From Ectobacillus funiculus (GTDB lineage: Bacteria > Bacillota > Bacilli > Bacillales > Bacillaceae_G): a stretch of DNA of 46,938 nt. The DNA lies in assembly GCF_004138295.1 (NCBI RefSeq), contig NZ_SCFM01000042.1, positions 1 to 46,938 on the forward strand, read 5' to 3'. Under the pieces are notes generated by a model, which did not search any database, was not told the DNA's origin, and saw nothing but the letters and a program-made list of their open reading frames with translations. Below, piece by piece: positions 20,043-33,000 of the stretch. The translations under genes and the position numbers were made by a program. The first letter of the stretch is position 1; every line of letters starts with the position of its first letter.

Positions 20043-21230
20043 ATGGCTAAAGCTAAATTTGACCGTTCTAAACCACACGTTAACATTGGTACAATCGGCC
20101 ACGTTGACCATGGTAAAACTACATTAACTGCTGCTATCACAACTGTACTTGCAAAAGCAGGTGGCGCTGAGGCTCGTGCATACGACCAAATCGACGCTGC
20201 TCCAGAAGAGCGTGAGCGCGGTATCACAATCTCTACTGCACACGTTGAGTACGAAACTGCAACTCGTCACTATGCACACGTTGACTGCCCAGGCCATGCT
20301 GACTATGTTAAAAACATGATCACTGGTGCTGCGCAAATGGACGGCGCGATCCTAGTAGTATCTGCTACTGACGGTCCAATGCCACAAACTCGTGAGCACA
20401 TCCTTCTTTCTCGCCAAGTAGGTGTACCATACATCGTTGTATTCTTAAACAAATGTGATATGGTAGACGATGAAGAGCTTCTTGAATTAGTAGAAATGGA
20501 AGTTCGCGATCTATTAACTGAGTATGATTTCCCTGGTGATGACATCCCAGTTATCAAAGGTTCTGCCCTTAAAGCTCTTGAAGGAGATGCTGAGTGGGAA
20601 GAAAAAATCAATGAGCTTATGGCTGAAGTTGATGCTTACATCCCACAACCAGAGCGTCAAACTGACAAGCCTTTCTTAATGCCAGTTGAGGATGTATTCT
20701 CTATCACTGGTCGTGGTACAGTTGCTACAGGTCGTGTAGAGCGTGGAACAGTTAAAGTTGGTGAAGTAGTAGAAATCATCGGTCTTGCTGAAGAAACGAA
20801 AAACACAACTGTAACAGGTGTAGAAATGTTCCGTAAGCTTCTTGATCAAGCTGAAGCTGGAGACAACATCGGAGCTCTTCTTCGTGGTGTAGCTCGTGAC
20901 GACATCCAACGTGGACAAGTTCTTGCTAAACCAGGTTCTGTTAAACAACATACAAAATTCAAAGCGGAAGTTTACGTTCTTTCTAAAGAAGAGGGTGGAC
21001 GTCATACTCCATTCTTCGCTAACTACCGCCCACAATTCTATTTCCGTACAACTGACGTAACTGGAATCATCCAATTACCAGAAGGCGTTGAAATGGTTAT
21101 GCCTGGCGACAACATCGAAATGACTGTAGAACTTATCGCTCCAATCGCGGTTGAAGAGGGTACTAAATTCTCTATCCGTGAAGGCGGCCGTACAGTAGGC
21201 GCTGGCGTAGTTGCTACTATCACTGAATAA
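20043..21230 (+). CDS. tuf: Translation elongation factor Tu
   Basis: GTPase delivering aminoacyl-tRNA to the ribosomal A site, 395 aa. GHVDHGKTT (about 19-27), [12 protein letters not shown] and NKCD are the G1, G3 and G4 motifs, followed by beta-barrel domains 2 and 3. GGAGG lies about 9 nt before the ATG. It ends the str operon with a strong terminator. The ybaC gene that B. subtilis has between tufA and rpsJ is not present. Confidence 0.99.
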   Translation: MAKAKFDRSKPHVNIGTIGHVDHGKTTLTAAITTVLAKAGGAEARAYDQIDAAPEERERGITISTAHVEYETATRHYAHVDCPGHADYVKNMITGAAQMDGAILVVSATDGPMPQTREHILLSRQVGVPYIVVFLNKCDMVDDEELLELVEMEVRDLLTEYDFPGDDIPVIKGSALKALEGDAEWEEKINELMAEVDAYIPQPERQTDKPFLMPVEDVFSITGRGTVATGRVERGTVKVGEVVEIIGLAEETKNTTVTGVEMFRKLLDQAEAGDNIGALLRGVARDDIQRGQVLAKPGSVKQHTKFKAEVYVLSKEEGGRHTPFFANYRPQFYFRTTDVTGIIQLPEGVEMVMPGDNIEMTVELIAPIAVEEGTKFSIREGGRTVGAGVVATITE

Positions 21231-21240
21231 TTTTTAATAA

Positions 21241-21274
21241 AAAGCTTGGAACTTTGGTTCCAAGCTTTTTTGTA
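21241..21274 (+). terminator. Intrinsic terminator after tuf
   Basis: Perfect 12-bp stem AAAGCTTGGAAC (21241-21252) with GTTCCAAGCTTT (21257-21268), a 4-nt loop and a run of Ts (TTTTTT from 21266). It ends the str operon. Confidence 0.95.
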
Positions 21275-21575
21275 TTTCTAAGAAAGGATAAATTTTCAGC
21301 TGGAAGACCATTCGACGTCGTGAGAAATTTTAGAAATACAGTGTAAGTGCACCTGTACCTCTGTCCCCGCCTAGCGGCTTGCCGATCAGCAAGTTCCCTT
21401 TATTGATCGAATTTAGAAAAAATCTTCTATTATATAGTTCATATAGAATTGTTAAACATTAAGAAGTTGTTTCATTATCCTTCTATGTATCAGCTGTGCT
21501 TAGTAAGAGTGGCTGCTTACCTAAAACTTTATCTCAAAACCAGAATTTGCAAGTGTAAACTTGTTTGTCCATAGC
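21275..21575 (+). other. tuf-rpsJ intergenic region, upstream half
   Basis: About 300 nt without a plausible ORF. Besides the structured repeat copy A it contains AT-rich sequence and an 8-bp palindrome CGACGTCG near 21313. I see no gene or gene remnant in it. Confidence 0.6.
21330..21405 (+). repeat. Copy A of a two-copy structured intergenic element
   Basis: Similar over about 76 nt to 42555-42632. Hairpin 1 pairs ACA (21338-21340) with TGT (21362-21364) and GTGTA (21341-21345) with TGTAC (21354-21358), with a CTC bulge. Hairpin 2 pairs CTTGC (21378-21382) with GCAAG (21389-21393). Relative to copy B, several paired positions change together. It lies between the tuf terminator and the S10 promoters. 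I do not recognise the family. Confidence 0.7.
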
Positions 21576-21604
21576 TTGAAATTCAACGAAGCCGTGTGTA
21601 TAAT
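21576..21604 (+). promoter_or_regulatory. S10 operon promoter P1 (sigma-A-like)
   Basis: TTGAAA at 21576-21581, exactly 17 nt, then consensus TATAAT at 21599-21604. It would give a leader of nearly 200 nt before rpsJ. Confidence 0.75.
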
Positions 21605-21644
21605 AACTTAGGTACGGCAAAAACAGCGAAATTATATTTTTCTG

Positions 21645-21673
21645 TTGCATAGGCCGTAGATATAATGTATAAT
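21645..21673 (+). promoter_or_regulatory. S10 operon promoter P2 (sigma-A-like)
   Basis: TTGCAT at 21645-21650, 17 nt, then TATAAT at 21668-21673, with a second TATAAT just upstream at 21661-21666. The two promoters lie 69 nt apart. Confidence 0.7.
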
Positions 21674-21679
21674 AGACGA

Positions 21680-22115
<436 letters not shown>

Positions 22116-22149
22116 ATGACATATTCTTAACATGTAGGAGGTGTGACTC

Positions 22150-22782
22150 ATGACCAAAGGAATCTTAGGAAGAAAGATCGGTATGACTCAAGTGTTTGCA
22201 GAAAACGGTGAGCTAATTCCTGTAACTGTTATCGAAGCTGCTCCAAACGTTGTTCTTCAAAAGAAGACAGCTGAAACAGACGGCTACAATGCAGTTCAAT
22301 TAGGTTTAGAAGACAAGCGTGCGAAGCTTGCTAACAAACCTGAGCAAGGTCATGCTGCAAAAGCAAATACTGCTCCTAAGCGCTTCATTCGCGAGTTCCG
22401 CGATGCAGACGTAGCAGGGTACGAAGTTGGTCAAGAGGTAAAAGTAGAAATTTTCGCTGAAGGCGATACAGTTGACGTAACAGGAATCTCTAAAGGAAAA
22501 GGATTCCAAGGTGTAATTAAACGTCACGGACAATCTCGTGGACCTATGTCCCACGGTTCTCGTTATCACCGTCGTCCTGGTTCAATGGGCCCAGTTGCTC
22601 CGAACCGCGTATTCAAAGGCAAAAAGCTTGCTGGACGTATGGGTGGAGATCAAGTTACTGTTCAAAACTTACAAATCGTGAGAGTTGATGCAGAGCGTAA
22701 CTTGTTACTCGTTAAAGGTAACGTTCCGGGCGCTAAAAAATCGTTAGTAGCTGTTCGTAATGCCGTTAAGGCAAGCAAATAA
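22150..22782 (+). CDS. rplC: Large-subunit ribosomal protein uL3
   Basis: Early assembly protein of the 50S subunit reaching toward the peptidyl-transferase centre. The 210-aa sequence starts [16 protein letters not shown]. The central extension [20 protein letters not shown], which carries the methylatable Gln in some bacteria, is present. AGGAGGTG lies ahead of the ATG. It is in the S10 operon between rpsJ and rplD. Confidence 0.98.
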   Translation: MTKGILGRKIGMTQVFAENGELIPVTVIEAAPNVVLQKKTAETDGYNAVQLGLEDKRAKLANKPEQGHAAKANTAPKRFIREFRDADVAGYEVGQEVKVEIFAEGDTVDVTGISKGKGFQGVIKRHGQSRGPMSHGSRYHRRPGSMGPVAPNRVFKGKKLAGRMGGDQVTVQNLQIVRVDAERNLLLVKGNVPGAKKSLVAVRNAVKASK

Positions 22783-22808
22783 TTCTTTAGCGGAAAGGAG
22801 GAAACCAA

Positions 22809-23432
22809 ATGCCAAAAGTAACGTTATTTAATCAAACAGGATCTCAAGTTGGTGAAATCGAATTAGCAGAAGCTATTTTCGGTATTGAGCCAAATGAAGC
22901 TGTACTTTTTGATGCAGTAATTATGCAACGTGCATCTTTACGTCAAGGTACACATAAAGTAAAAAATCGTTCGGAAGTACGCGGTGGTGGACGTAAGCCA
23001 TGGCGTCAAAAAGGAACTGGCCGTGCTCGTCAAGGTTCCATCCGTTCTCCACAATGGCGCGGCGGCGGTATCGTATTCGGACCGACTCCACGTTCTTACA
23101 CTTATAAATTAAACAAAAAAGTTCGTCGTTTGGCGATCAAATCTGCATTGTCTACTAAAGTATTGGAGAACAACGTAATCGTTCTTGAAGATTTAGTATT
23201 AAATGCACCAAAAACAAAGGATATGGTTGCAGTCCTTAAAGGATTAGCAATTGAGAAGAAAGCTCTTGTCGTTACTGCTGATGTAAACGAAGCGGTTGAG
23301 TTATCTGCTCGTAATATCCAAGGGTTAACAGTTGTCACTGCAAATGGCGTGAACGTATTAGACGTTCTTGGTCATGAGAAGCTTGTCTTAACTAAAGCGG
23401 CAGTGGAAAAAGTAGAGGAGGTGCTTGCATAA
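22809..23432 (+). CDS. rplD: Large-subunit ribosomal protein uL4
   Basis: Lines the nascent-peptide exit tunnel with uL22. The 207-aa sequence starts [19 protein letters not shown]. The tunnel-loop segment [20 protein letters not shown] is intact, with no macrolide-resistance-type deletion visible. In E. coli L4 also attenuates the S10 operon; whether that holds here is not shown by the sequence. Its TAA shares a base with the rplW ATG (TAATG), implying translational coupling. Confidence 0.98.
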   Translation: MPKVTLFNQTGSQVGEIELAEAIFGIEPNEAVLFDAVIMQRASLRQGTHKVKNRSEVRGGGRKPWRQKGTGRARQGSIRSPQWRGGGIVFGPTPRSYTYKLNKKVRRLAIKSALSTKVLENNVIVLEDLVLNAPKTKDMVAVLKGLAIEKKALVVTADVNEAVELSARNIQGLTVVTANGVNVLDVLGHEKLVLTKAAVEKVEEVLA

Positions 23433-23722
23433 TGAGAGATCCTCGTGATATCATTAAGCGCCCGGTTATCACTGAACGTTCTATGGAAGCGATGGCTGAA
23501 AAGAAATACACTTTCGATGTTGACGTGAGAGCGAACAAAACGGAAGTTAAAGATGCTGTTGAAGCAATTTTCGGCGTTCAAGTTGACAAAGTAAACATCA
23601 TGAACTATAAGCCGAAGTATAAGCGCGTAGGTCGCCATGCGGGTTATACAAATCGTCGTAGAAAAGCTATCGTGAAATTAACTGCTGATAGCAAAGAAAT
23701 CGAAATTTTCGAAGGCGTTTAA
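23432..23722 (+). CDS. rplW: Large-subunit ribosomal protein uL23
   Basis: Sits at the tunnel exit and is the docking site for trigger factor and SRP. The 96-aa sequence starts [19 protein letters not shown]. The conserved [19 protein letters not shown] stretch and the basic RRRKAIVKL tail are present. The start overlaps the rplD stop by one base, with GGAGGTG inside the end of rplD as the SD. Confidence 0.98.
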   Translation: MRDPRDIIKRPVITERSMEAMAEKKYTFDVDVRANKTEVKDAVEAIFGVQVDKVNIMNYKPKYKRVGRHAGYTNRRRKAIVKLTADSKEIEIFEGV

Positions 23723-23749
23723 TCCTAACAGAGAAGGAGGGAAATTGAG

Positions 23750-24580
23750 ATGGCTATTAAAAAGTACAAACCAACATCAAACGGTCGCCGTAATATGACA
23801 GCTAACGATTTCGCTGAAATCACAACTGACAAACCGGAAAAGTCCTTACTTGCACCTTTAAGCAAGAAAGCCGGCCGTAACAACCAAGGTAAAATCACTG
23901 TACGTCATCAAGGTGGCGGACATAAGCGTCAATACCGTATCATCGATTTTAAACGCGATAAAGATGGAATTCCAGGACGCGTTGCTACAATCGAATACGA
24001 TCCAAACCGCTCTGCGAATATTGCATTAATCAACTATGTTGACGGTGAAAAACGTTACATCCTTGCTCCTAAAAACTTAGAAGTAGGAACTCAAATTATG
24101 TCTGGCCCAGAAGCTGACATTAAACCAGGTAACGCATTACCGCTTGTAAACATTCCAGTAGGTACTGTAATTCACAATATCGAGCTTAAGCCTGGTAAAG
24201 GCGGACAATTAGTTCGTTCTGCTGGTTCTTCTGCTCAAGTACTTGGTAAAGAAGGCAAATACGTACTTGTACGTTTAACTTCTGGTGAAGTACGTCTGAT
24301 CTTAGCAGCTTGCCGTGCTACAATCGGTCAAGTTGGTAACGAACATCATGAACTTATTAAAATCGGTAAAGCTGGTCGTTCTCGTTGGTTAGGCAAACGT
24401 CCTACAGTTCGTGGTTCCGTAATGAACCCTGTAGATCACCCACACGGTGGTGGTGAAGGTCGTTCACCTATCGGACGTAAGTCTCCGATGTCTCCATGGG
24501 GCAAACCGACTCTTGGAGCGAAAACTCGTAAGAAAAACAAAGCTTCTGATAAATTCATCGTTCGTCGTCGTAAAAAATAA
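23750..24580 (+). CDS. rplB: Large-subunit ribosomal protein uL2
   Basis: Core 50S protein important for subunit association and peptidyl-transferase integrity. The 276-aa sequence starts [20 protein letters not shown]. The highly conserved C-terminal region [20 protein letters not shown], with the key His, is intact. AGAAGGAGGG precedes the ATG. Its stop codon is followed directly by a 17-bp hairpin that fills the gap to rpsS. Confidence 0.98.
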   Translation: MAIKKYKPTSNGRRNMTANDFAEITTDKPEKSLLAPLSKKAGRNNQGKITVRHQGGGHKRQYRIIDFKRDKDGIPGRVATIEYDPNRSANIALINYVDGEKRYILAPKNLEVGTQIMSGPEADIKPGNALPLVNIPVGTVIHNIELKPGKGGQLVRSAGSSAQVLGKEGKYVLVRLTSGEVRLILAACRATIGQVGNEHHELIKIGKAGRSRWLGKRPTVRGSVMNPVDHPHGGGEGRSPIGRKSPMSPWGKPTLGAKTRKKNKASDKFIVRRRKK

Positions 24581-24622
24581 CGTGATTGTAGTACGGTTCT
24601 ATAGAACCGTACGTCAATTACG
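24581..24622 (+). promoter_or_regulatory. Long hairpin filling the rplB-rpsS gap
   Basis: CGTGATTG (24581-24588) pairs with CAATTACG (24615-24622) with one G-U. After a 2x2 internal loop, GTACGGTTC (24591-24599) pairs perfectly with GAACCGTAC (24604-24612) around a TATA loop. It starts at the base after the rplB stop and ends next to the GGGAGG Shine-Dalgarno of rpsS. There is no T-tract. Confidence 0.65.
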
Positions 24623-24637
24623 AAGGGAGGTACAAAA

Positions 24638-24913
24638 ATGGCTCGCAGCTTAAAAAAGGGACCATTTGTCGATGATCATTTAATGAAAAAGGTCGAGCAA
24701 GCTACTGAAACTGGCTCTAAGCAAGTTATCAAAACTTGGTCTCGTCGTTCTACAATCTTCCCTCAATTCATCGGTCACACAATCGCTGTGTATGATGGTC
24801 GTAAGCATGTTCCTGTTTACGTTACTGAGGATATGGTTGGTCATAAATTAGGCGAATTTGCGCCAAGTCGTACGTACAAAGGCCATGAGGCAGATAAGAA
24901 AACTAGAAGATAA
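24638..24913 (+). CDS. rpsS: Small-subunit ribosomal protein uS19
   Basis: 30S head protein at the subunit interface. The 91-aa sequence starts [19 protein letters not shown], and the conserved [19 protein letters not shown] and [12 protein letters not shown] segments are present. GGGAGG lies 8 nt before the ATG, directly after the large hairpin. Its stop is 17 nt before rplV. Confidence 0.97.
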   Translation: MARSLKKGPFVDDHLMKKVEQATETGSKQVIKTWSRRSTIFPQFIGHTIAVYDGRKHVPVYVTEDMVGHKLGEFAPSRTYKGHEADKKTRR

Positions 24914-24930
24914 TGAGAGGAGGCACTTCA

Positions 24931-25272
24931 ATGCAAGCTAAAGCAGTAGCTAGAACAGTTCGTATTGCTCCTCGTAAAGTACGTCTAGTATTAGATTTAG
25001 TTCGAGGAAAGCAAGTGGGTGAAGCAATCGCAATTCTTCGCCACACTCCGAAAGCTGCTTCTCCAGTTGTAGAGAAGGTTTTGAAATCTGCGATCGCAAA
25101 CGCAGAGCATAACTATGAAATGGACATCAACAACTTAGTTGTTAGCACAGCATTCGCTGATGAAGGTCCAACATTGAAACGTTTCCGTCCACGTGCAATG
25201 GGACGTGCAAGCGCGATTAACAAACGCACAAGCCATATTACAATCGTGGTATCTGAAAAGAAGGAGGGATAA
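24931..25272 (+). CDS. rplV: Large-subunit ribosomal protein uL22
   Basis: Exit-tunnel protein. The 113-aa sequence starts [20 protein letters not shown]. The beta-hairpin tip in [20 protein letters not shown] is intact, without macrolide-resistance-type duplication or deletion. I chose the ATG at 24931, 8-9 nt after GAGAGGAGG; the upstream in-frame start at 24913 (MRGGTS) merely reads through the SD. rpsC starts 3 nt after its stop. Confidence 0.97.
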   Translation: MQAKAVARTVRIAPRKVRLVLDLVRGKQVGEAIAILRHTPKAASPVVEKVLKSAIANAEHNYEMDINNLVVSTAFADEGPTLKRFRPRAMGRASAINKRTSHITIVVSEKKEG

Positions 25273-25275
25273 TCG

Positions 25276-26561
<1,286 letters not shown>

Positions 26562-26568
26562 TAATTGA

Positions 26569-26847
<279 letters not shown>

Positions 26848-26892
26848 TAGACGAATCGGATCAATGATAAATCCGAAGGGAGGTTCCATAGC

Positions 26893-27261
26893 ATGATTCA
26901 ACAAGAAACTCGTTTGAAAGTTGCTGACAACTCTGGTGCTCGTGAATTGTTAACAATTAAAGTATTAGGTGGTTCTGGCCGTAAGTACGCTAACATCGGT
27001 GACATTATCGTCGCTACTGTAAAACAAGCAACACCAGGTGGCGTTGTTAAAAAAGGTGATGTTGTTAAGGCGGTAGTTGTGCGTACAAAGAGCGGTGCTC
27101 GTCGTAAAGACGGTTCTTACATCCGTTTCGATGAAAATGCAGCAGTTATCATTAAAGAAGATAAGAGCCCACGCGGTACTCGTATCTTTGGACCGGTTGC
27201 TCGTGAATTGCGCGAAAGCAACTTCATGAAAATCGTTTCCTTGGCTCCAGAAGTTCTATAA
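26893..27261 (+). CDS. rplN: Large-subunit ribosomal protein uL14
   Basis: Subunit-interface protein that forms bridges with 16S rRNA. The 122-aa sequence starts [20 protein letters not shown]. The conserved [20 protein letters not shown] loop and the C-terminal [19 protein letters not shown] are present. GGGAGG precedes the ATG. It starts the L14-L24-L5 segment of the spc block. Confidence 0.98.
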   Translation: MIQQETRLKVADNSGARELLTIKVLGGSGRKYANIGDIIVATVKQATPGGVVKKGDVVKAVVVRTKSGARRKDGSYIRFDENAAVIIKEDKSPRGTRIFGPVARELRESNFMKIVSLAPEVL

Positions 27262-27300
27262 TTTCGAAGTATTGCCTTTCTAAGGAGGTGCACAAAAAAG

Positions 27301-27612
27301 ATGCATGTTAAAAAAGGTGACAAAGTACAAGTAATCACTGGTAAAGATAAAGGAAAACAAGGTGTAATCCTTGCCGCTTTCCCTAAGGAAAACCGTGTTA
27401 TTGTTGAGGGTGTTAACGTTGTTAAGAAGCACTCTAAGCCGTCTCAATTGAATCCACAAGGTGGAATCATCACGAAAGAAGCACCAGTTCATGTATCTAA
27501 TGTTCTGCCATTAGATCCAAAAACAGGTGAGCCTACTCGTGTAGGTTATCAAGTAGTCGATGGTAAAAAAGTTCGTGTAGCAAAGAAATCAGGTCAATTG
27601 TTAGATAAATAA
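27301..27612 (+). CDS. rplX: Large-subunit ribosomal protein uL24
   Basis: Assembly-initiator protein binding the 5' domain of 23S rRNA. The 103-aa sequence starts [20 protein letters not shown], a KOW motif, and continues with [29 protein letters not shown] precedes the ATG. It lies between rplN and rplE. Confidence 0.97.
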   Translation: MHVKKGDKVQVITGKDKGKQGVILAAFPKENRVIVEGVNVVKKHSKPSQLNPQGGIITKEAPVHVSNVLPLDPKTGEPTRVGYQVVDGKKVRVAKKSGQLLDK

Positions 27613-27637
27613 TCTCTCTTGAAAGGAGGTCCCTGAA

Positions 27638-28177
27638 TTGAATCGCCTTAAAGAAAAGTTCCAAAAAGAAATTACACCTGCTCTAGTGAGCAAGTTTAAC
27701 TATAAGTCGGTAATGCAAGTGCCTAAGCTTGAAAAAATCATCATCAACATGGGTGTTGGTGACGCTGTACAAAACTCTAAAGCATTAGACAATGCTGTTG
27801 AAGAGTTAACACAAATCGCAGGTCAAAAACCTGTTGTAACTCGTGCAAAGAAATCGATCGCAGGCTTCCGTCTTCGTGAAGGTATGCCAATCGGTGCAAA
27901 GGTTACATTACGTGGAGAACAAATGTATGAGTTCTTTGATAAGCTTGTATCTGTTTCTCTTCCACGTGTTCGTGACTTCCGCGGTATCTCTAAGAAGTCT
28001 TTCGATGGTCGCGGTAACTACACTTTGGGAATTAAAGAACAATTAATCTTCCCTGAGATTGATTACGATAAAGTAAGCAAGGTTCGTGGTATGGATATCG
28101 TAATCGTAACAACTGCTAACACAGATGAAGAAGCTCGTGAGCTTTTAACACAATTCGGTATGCCATTCCAAAAATAA
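27638..28177 (+). CDS. rplE: Large-subunit ribosomal protein uL5
   Basis: Binds 5S rRNA and contacts P-site tRNA and the 30S head. The 179-aa sequence starts with TTG ([20 protein letters not shown]). The conserved [20 protein letters not shown] and [20 protein letters not shown] stretches are intact. GAAAGGAGG lies 8 nt before the TTG; no better start exists upstream. A weak start codon with a strong SD is common in this cluster. Confidence 0.97.
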   Translation: MNRLKEKFQKEITPALVSKFNYKSVMQVPKLEKIIINMGVGDAVQNSKALDNAVEELTQIAGQKPVVTRAKKSIAGFRLREGMPIGAKVTLRGEQMYEFFDKLVSVSLPRVRDFRGISKKSFDGRGNYTLGIKEQLIFPEIDYDKVSKVRGMDIVIVTTANTDEEARELLTQFGMPFQK

Positions 28178-28396
<219 letters not shown>

Positions 28397-28425
28397 TACC
28401 CAAGAATGGGAAGGAGGTAAAACAA

Positions 28426-28824
28426 ATGGTGATGACAGATCCAATTGCAGATTTGCTTACTCGCATCCGTAATGCGAATATGGTACGTCACGAGAAATTA
28501 GAAGTTCCTGCTTCTAACATGAAAAAAGAAATCGCGGAAATCTTAAAGCGTGAAGGTTTCGTTCGTGATGTAGAAATGATCGAGGATAACAAGCAAGGTA
28601 TCCTTCGCATTTTCTTAAAATACGGTCCTAACAACGAACGTGTAATCACTGGACTAAAACGCATCAGTAAGCCTGGCTTACGTGTATATGCAAAAGCTGA
28701 TGAAGTACCACGCGTACTTAACGGATTAGGTATTGCAATCGTTTCTACTTCTAAGGGAGTAATGACTGATAAAGATGCTCGCCAACAACAAACTGGCGGA
28801 GAAGTACTAGCATACGTTTGGTAA
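28426..28824 (+). CDS. rpsH: Small-subunit ribosomal protein uS8
   Basis: Primary binder of the 16S central domain. The 132-aa sequence starts [20 protein letters not shown] and ends GGEVLAYVW, as in B. subtilis. GGAAGGAGG lies about 9 nt before the first ATG; the second ATG two codons on is a less well-spaced alternative. In E. coli S8 represses the spc operon. I saw no obvious S8-site mimic upstream. Confidence 0.97.
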   Translation: MVMTDPIADLLTRIRNANMVRHEKLEVPASNMKKEIAEILKREGFVRDVEMIEDNKQGILRIFLKYGPNNERVITGLKRISKPGLRVYAKADEVPRVLNGLGIAIVSTSKGVMTDKDARQQQTGGEVLAYVW

Positions 28825-28855
28825 TATTTTCTGAACGAACGGAGGTGTAACAGAA

Positions 28856-29395
28856 ATGTCTCGTATTGGTAAAAAGATTCTTGAAATCCCTGCAGGTGTA
28901 ACAATTACAGTAGCTGACAACAATACGGTAACTGTAAAGGGTCCTAAAGGTGAATTAACTCGTACTTTCCATGCTGATATTAAAATCAATATCGAAGAAA
29001 ACGTACTAACAGTGACACGTCCTTCTGATCAAAAGGAGCACCGTGCGCTTCACGGTACAACTCGTGCTCTTCTGGGCAACATGGTTGAGGGTGTAACAGC
29101 TGGATTCCAACGTGGACTTGAGTTAATCGGGGTTGGTTACCGTGCATCCAAGCAAGGTAACAAGCTTGTATTAAACGTTGGTTATTCTCATCCAGTGGAG
29201 ATTACTCCTGAAGCTGGAATCGAAGTTGAAGTACCTGCAAACACGAAAATTCTTGTTAAAGGTATTGATAAAGAACGCGTTGGCGCTTTAGCCGCTAACA
29301 TTCGTGCAGTACGTGCACCAGAGCCTTATAAAGGCAAAGGTATTCGCTACGAAGGCGAAGTTGTACGTCGTAAAGAAGGTAAAACAGGTAAGTAA
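28856..29395 (+). CDS. rplF: Large-subunit ribosomal protein uL6
   Basis: Binds 23S rRNA near the sarcin-ricin loop and helps factor binding. The 179-aa sequence starts [20 protein letters not shown], with the duplicated alpha/beta domains typical of uL6. The C-terminal [20 protein letters not shown] is the most conserved stretch. ACGGAGGTG precedes the ATG. Neighbours rpsH and rplR are in standard order. Confidence 0.98.
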   Translation: MSRIGKKILEIPAGVTITVADNNTVTVKGPKGELTRTFHADIKINIEENVLTVTRPSDQKEHRALHGTTRALLGNMVEGVTAGFQRGLELIGVGYRASKQGNKLVLNVGYSHPVEITPEAGIEVEVPANTKILVKGIDKERVGALAANIRAVRAPEPYKGKGIRYEGEVVRRKEGKTGK

Positions 29396-29427
29396 TCCTG
29401 GTAGATGAAAGGAAAGGAGTGACATCA

Positions 29428-29790
29428 ATGATCACTAAACCTGATAAAAATGTGGTTCGTAAGAAAAGACATGCGCGTGTGCGTACAAAGCTTTCCGGTA
29501 CTGCGGGGCGTCCACGTTTAAACGTGTTCCGTTCTAATCAGCACATTTATGCTCAAGTTATCGACGACGTGAACGGTGTTACATTAGCTAGTGCATCTAC
29601 TCTTGATAAAGAGCTTGCTCTTGAAGGTACTGGCAACGTGGCTGCTGCTCAAAAGGTTGGCGAACTAGTTGCAAAACGTGCGGTTGAGAAGGGTGTTGGC
29701 GAGGTAGTATTCGATCGCGGCGGATACCTATATCATGGTCGTGTAAAAGCTTTAGCTGAAGCTGCTCGTGAAGCTGGCTTACAATTTTAA
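29428..29790 (+). CDS. rplR: Large-subunit ribosomal protein uL18
   Basis: 5S rRNA-binding protein. The 120-aa sequence starts [20 protein letters not shown]; the conserved [19 protein letters not shown] and [20 protein letters not shown] segments are present. The ATG at 29428 is 8-9 nt after GGAAAGGAG; the upstream start at 29419 reads from the SD. rpsE follows after 21 nt. Confidence 0.97.
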   Translation: MITKPDKNVVRKKRHARVRTKLSGTAGRPRLNVFRSNQHIYAQVIDDVNGVTLASASTLDKELALEGTGNVAAAQKVGELVAKRAVEKGVGEVVFDRGGYLYHGRVKALAEAAREAGLQF

Positions 29791-29811
29791 TGGTAAAAGG
29801 AGGGAAAAAAG

Positions 29812-30312
29812 ATGCGTCGCATTGACTCAAGCAAATTAGAACTTGAAGAGCGCGTAGTAACGGTTAACCGTGTTGCGAAAGTTGTTAAAGGCGGTCGTCG
29901 TTTCCGTTTCGCTGCGTTAGTTGTAGTTGGAGATAAAAACGGTCATGTTGGATTCGGTACTGGTAAAGCACAAGAGGTACCAGAAGCGATCCGCAAGGCT
30001 ATTGAAGATGCTAAGAAAAACCTAATTCATGTACCACTTGTTGGTACAACAGTTCCACATGAAGTACTTGGACAATTCGGAGCAGGCGAAGTATTCTTGA
30101 AGCCAGCTTCAGCAGGTACAGGAGTTATCGCTGGCGGACCGGTTCGTGCGGTTCTTGAATTAGCTGGCGTACAAGACATCCTTTCTAAGTCTTTAGGATC
30201 TAACACGCCTATTAATATAGTACGTGCTACTATGAACGGATTGAACCAATTGAAGCGTGCTGAAGACGTAGCAAAACTTCGTGGCAAAACTGTCGAAGAG
30301 CTGTTAGGTTAA
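29812..30312 (+). CDS. rpsE: Small-subunit ribosomal protein uS5
   Basis: 30S body protein affecting decoding accuracy and mRNA helicase activity at the entry channel. The 166-aa sequence starts [20 protein letters not shown]. The spectinomycin-loop region [20 protein letters not shown] is wild type, and the conserved [20 protein letters not shown] follows. AAAAGGAGGG lies just upstream of the ATG. Confidence 0.97.
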   Translation: MRRIDSSKLELEERVVTVNRVAKVVKGGRRFRFAALVVVGDKNGHVGFGTGKAQEVPEAIRKAIEDAKKNLIHVPLVGTTVPHEVLGQFGAGEVFLKPASAGTGVIAGGPVRAVLELAGVQDILSKSLGSNTPINIVRATMNGLNQLKRAEDVAKLRGKTVEELLG

Positions 30313-30331
30313 GATAAGGAGGGAATAGACA

Positions 30332-30514
30332 ATGGCAAAGAAATTAGAAATTACCCTCACTCGCAGTTTGATCGGACGCCCGCAAGATCAACGCGCGACT
30401 GTTGAAGCGCTTGGCTTGAAAAAGCTACATCAAACTGTAGTTAAAGAAGAAAATGCTGCTATTCTTGGAATGGTAAACAAGGTTTCTCACCTTGTAACTG
30501 TAAAAGAAGCTTAA
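30332..30514 (+). CDS. rpmD: Large-subunit ribosomal protein uL30
   Basis: Small peripheral 50S protein of 60 aa, starting [20 protein letters not shown], with the conserved [28 protein letters not shown] precedes the ATG. It is in the standard position between rpsE and rplO. Confidence 0.96.
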   Translation: MAKKLEITLTRSLIGRPQDQRATVEALGLKKLHQTVVKEENAAILGMVNKVSHLVTVKEA

Positions 30515-30553
30515 TTTAAATCGTAATTCAATACTATAAGGAGGTGCCTAGGA

Positions 30554-30994
30554 ATGAAACTTCATGAATTAAAGCCTGCTGAAGGTTCTCGTAAAGTTCG
30601 CAACCGTGTAGGACGCGGTACTGGTTCTGGTAACGGTAAAACTGCTGGTAAAGGTCATAAAGGACAAAATGCCCGCTCTGGCGGCGGTGTTCGTCTTGGC
30701 TTCGAAGGTGGTCAAACTCCTCTATTCCGTCGTCTTCCAAAACGTGGCTTCACAAACATCGGACGTAAAGAATACGCGATTGTGAACCTTGATGCTTTAA
30801 ATCGCTTTGAAGATGGTACAGAAGTAACAGCGGAATTGTTACTTGAAACTGGCGTAATCAGCAAGCTGAACAACGGTGTAAAAGTTCTTGCGAACGGTAC
30901 ACTTGAGAAAAAGCTTACTGTGAAAGCTACTAAATTTTCTTCTGCTGCAGTAGCAGCAATTGAAGCGGCTGGCGGAAAAACTGAGGTGATTTAA
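30554..30994 (+). CDS. rplO: Large-subunit ribosomal protein uL15
   Basis: Late-assembly 50S protein. The 146-aa sequence starts [20 protein letters not shown]. It has the Gly/Lys-rich, extended N-terminus [20 protein letters not shown] that threads into rRNA and a globular C-terminus. AAGGAGGTG precedes the ATG. Its TAA shares one base with the secY ATG (TAATG), coupling secY translation to it. Confidence 0.97.
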   Translation: MKLHELKPAEGSRKVRNRVGRGTGSGNGKTAGKGHKGQNARSGGGVRLGFEGGQTPLFRRLPKRGFTNIGRKEYAIVNLDALNRFEDGTEVTAELLLETGVISKLNNGVKVLANGTLEKKLTVKATKFSSAAVAAIEAAGGKTEVI

Positions 30995-32290
30995 TGTTTC
31001 GTACAATCTCCAACTTTATGCGCGTTGCTGAGATAAGACATAAAATCCTTTTTACCTTGGCGATGCTAATCGTCTTCCGAATTGGTACATTTATTCCGGT
31101 ACCTAATGTTAACGCTGAAGTTCTAAAGGCCCAAGATCAACTCAACGTATTAGGTATTCTTAATACCTTCGGGGGCGGAGCGTTGAAAAACTTCTCCATC
31201 TTCGCGATGGGAATCATGCCGTATATTACAGCATCCATCATCGTGCAGCTTTTGCAGATGGATGTTGTGCCTAAGTTTACGGAATGGGCAAAGCAAGGTG
31301 AGATGGGCCGTCGTAAATTAGCTCAGTTTACCCGCTATTTCACAATTGTGCTAGCTTTTATTCAAGCAATCGGTATGTCTATCGGATTTAACAATTTGGC
31401 GAACGGACAGTTAATTGAGAATCCGGGTTGGACGACATATTTGTATATCGCTACTGTTCTTACTGCAGGGACAGCCTTTTTAATGTGGGTGGGCGAACAA
31501 ATTACAGCGAAGGGCGTTGGAAACGGAATTTCAATCCTCATCTTTGCTGGTATCGTAGCAGCAATTCCAAACGTGATGAATCAGGTTTATGTACAGCAGT
31601 TCCAAGACGCTGGAGAAGATTTATTCGTTCGTATTGTGAAAGTAGCACTAATTGTAATTGCTATATTGGCAGTTATTGTTGGAGTCATCTATATTCAACA
31701 GGCAACAAGAAAGATCCCGATTCAGTACGCAAAACGTGCAACGGGAAGCGGCAGCTATGCTGGTGCACAAAACACGCACTTACCATTAAAGGTAAATAGC
31801 GCAGGTGTAATTCCAGTCATCTTTGCCGTATCGTTCTTGATTACACCGCCAACGATTGCTCAGTTTTTCCCGAAACACGATGTGTCGCAATGGATTATTC
31901 AAAACTTTAACTATTCTCATCCTGTGGGAATGATTATATATGTTGCATTAATCATTGCCTTCTCGTACTTCTATGCGTTTGTTCAAGTTAACCCTGAACA
32001 AATGGCTGAGAACCTGAACAAGCAAGGTGGATATGTTCCTGGTATCCGCCCAGGTAAGAATACAGAGCAATATCTAACAAAAATTCTCTATCGTTTAACT
32101 TTTGTTGGTTCTCTATTCTTAGCAGCTATCGCCATTCTGCCAGTTATCTTTATTAAGCTTGCAAATTTACCTAGTTCTGCACAAATTGGGGGAACAAGTT
32201 TATTAATTGTAATTGGAGTGGCTTTAGAAACGATGAAACAGCTAGAAAGCCAATTAGTAAAACGCCATTATAAAGGCTTCATTAAGCAAT

Positions 32291-32292
<2 letters not shown>
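30994..32292 (+). CDS. secY: Preprotein translocase subunit SecY
   Basis: Ten-span membrane channel for secreted and membrane proteins, 432 aa. It starts [20 protein letters not shown]; the plug-containing segment LGILNTFGGGALKNFSIFAM and successive hydrophobic helices follow, with the cytosolic loop RKIPIQYAKRATGSGSYAGA that binds SecA and ribosomes. The C-terminal KRHYKGFIKQ is typical. It is fused translationally to rplO by a TAATG overlap. Partner secE is at 4798. Confidence 0.98.
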
Positions 32293-32999
<707 letters not shown>

Positions 33000-33000
<1 letters not shown>

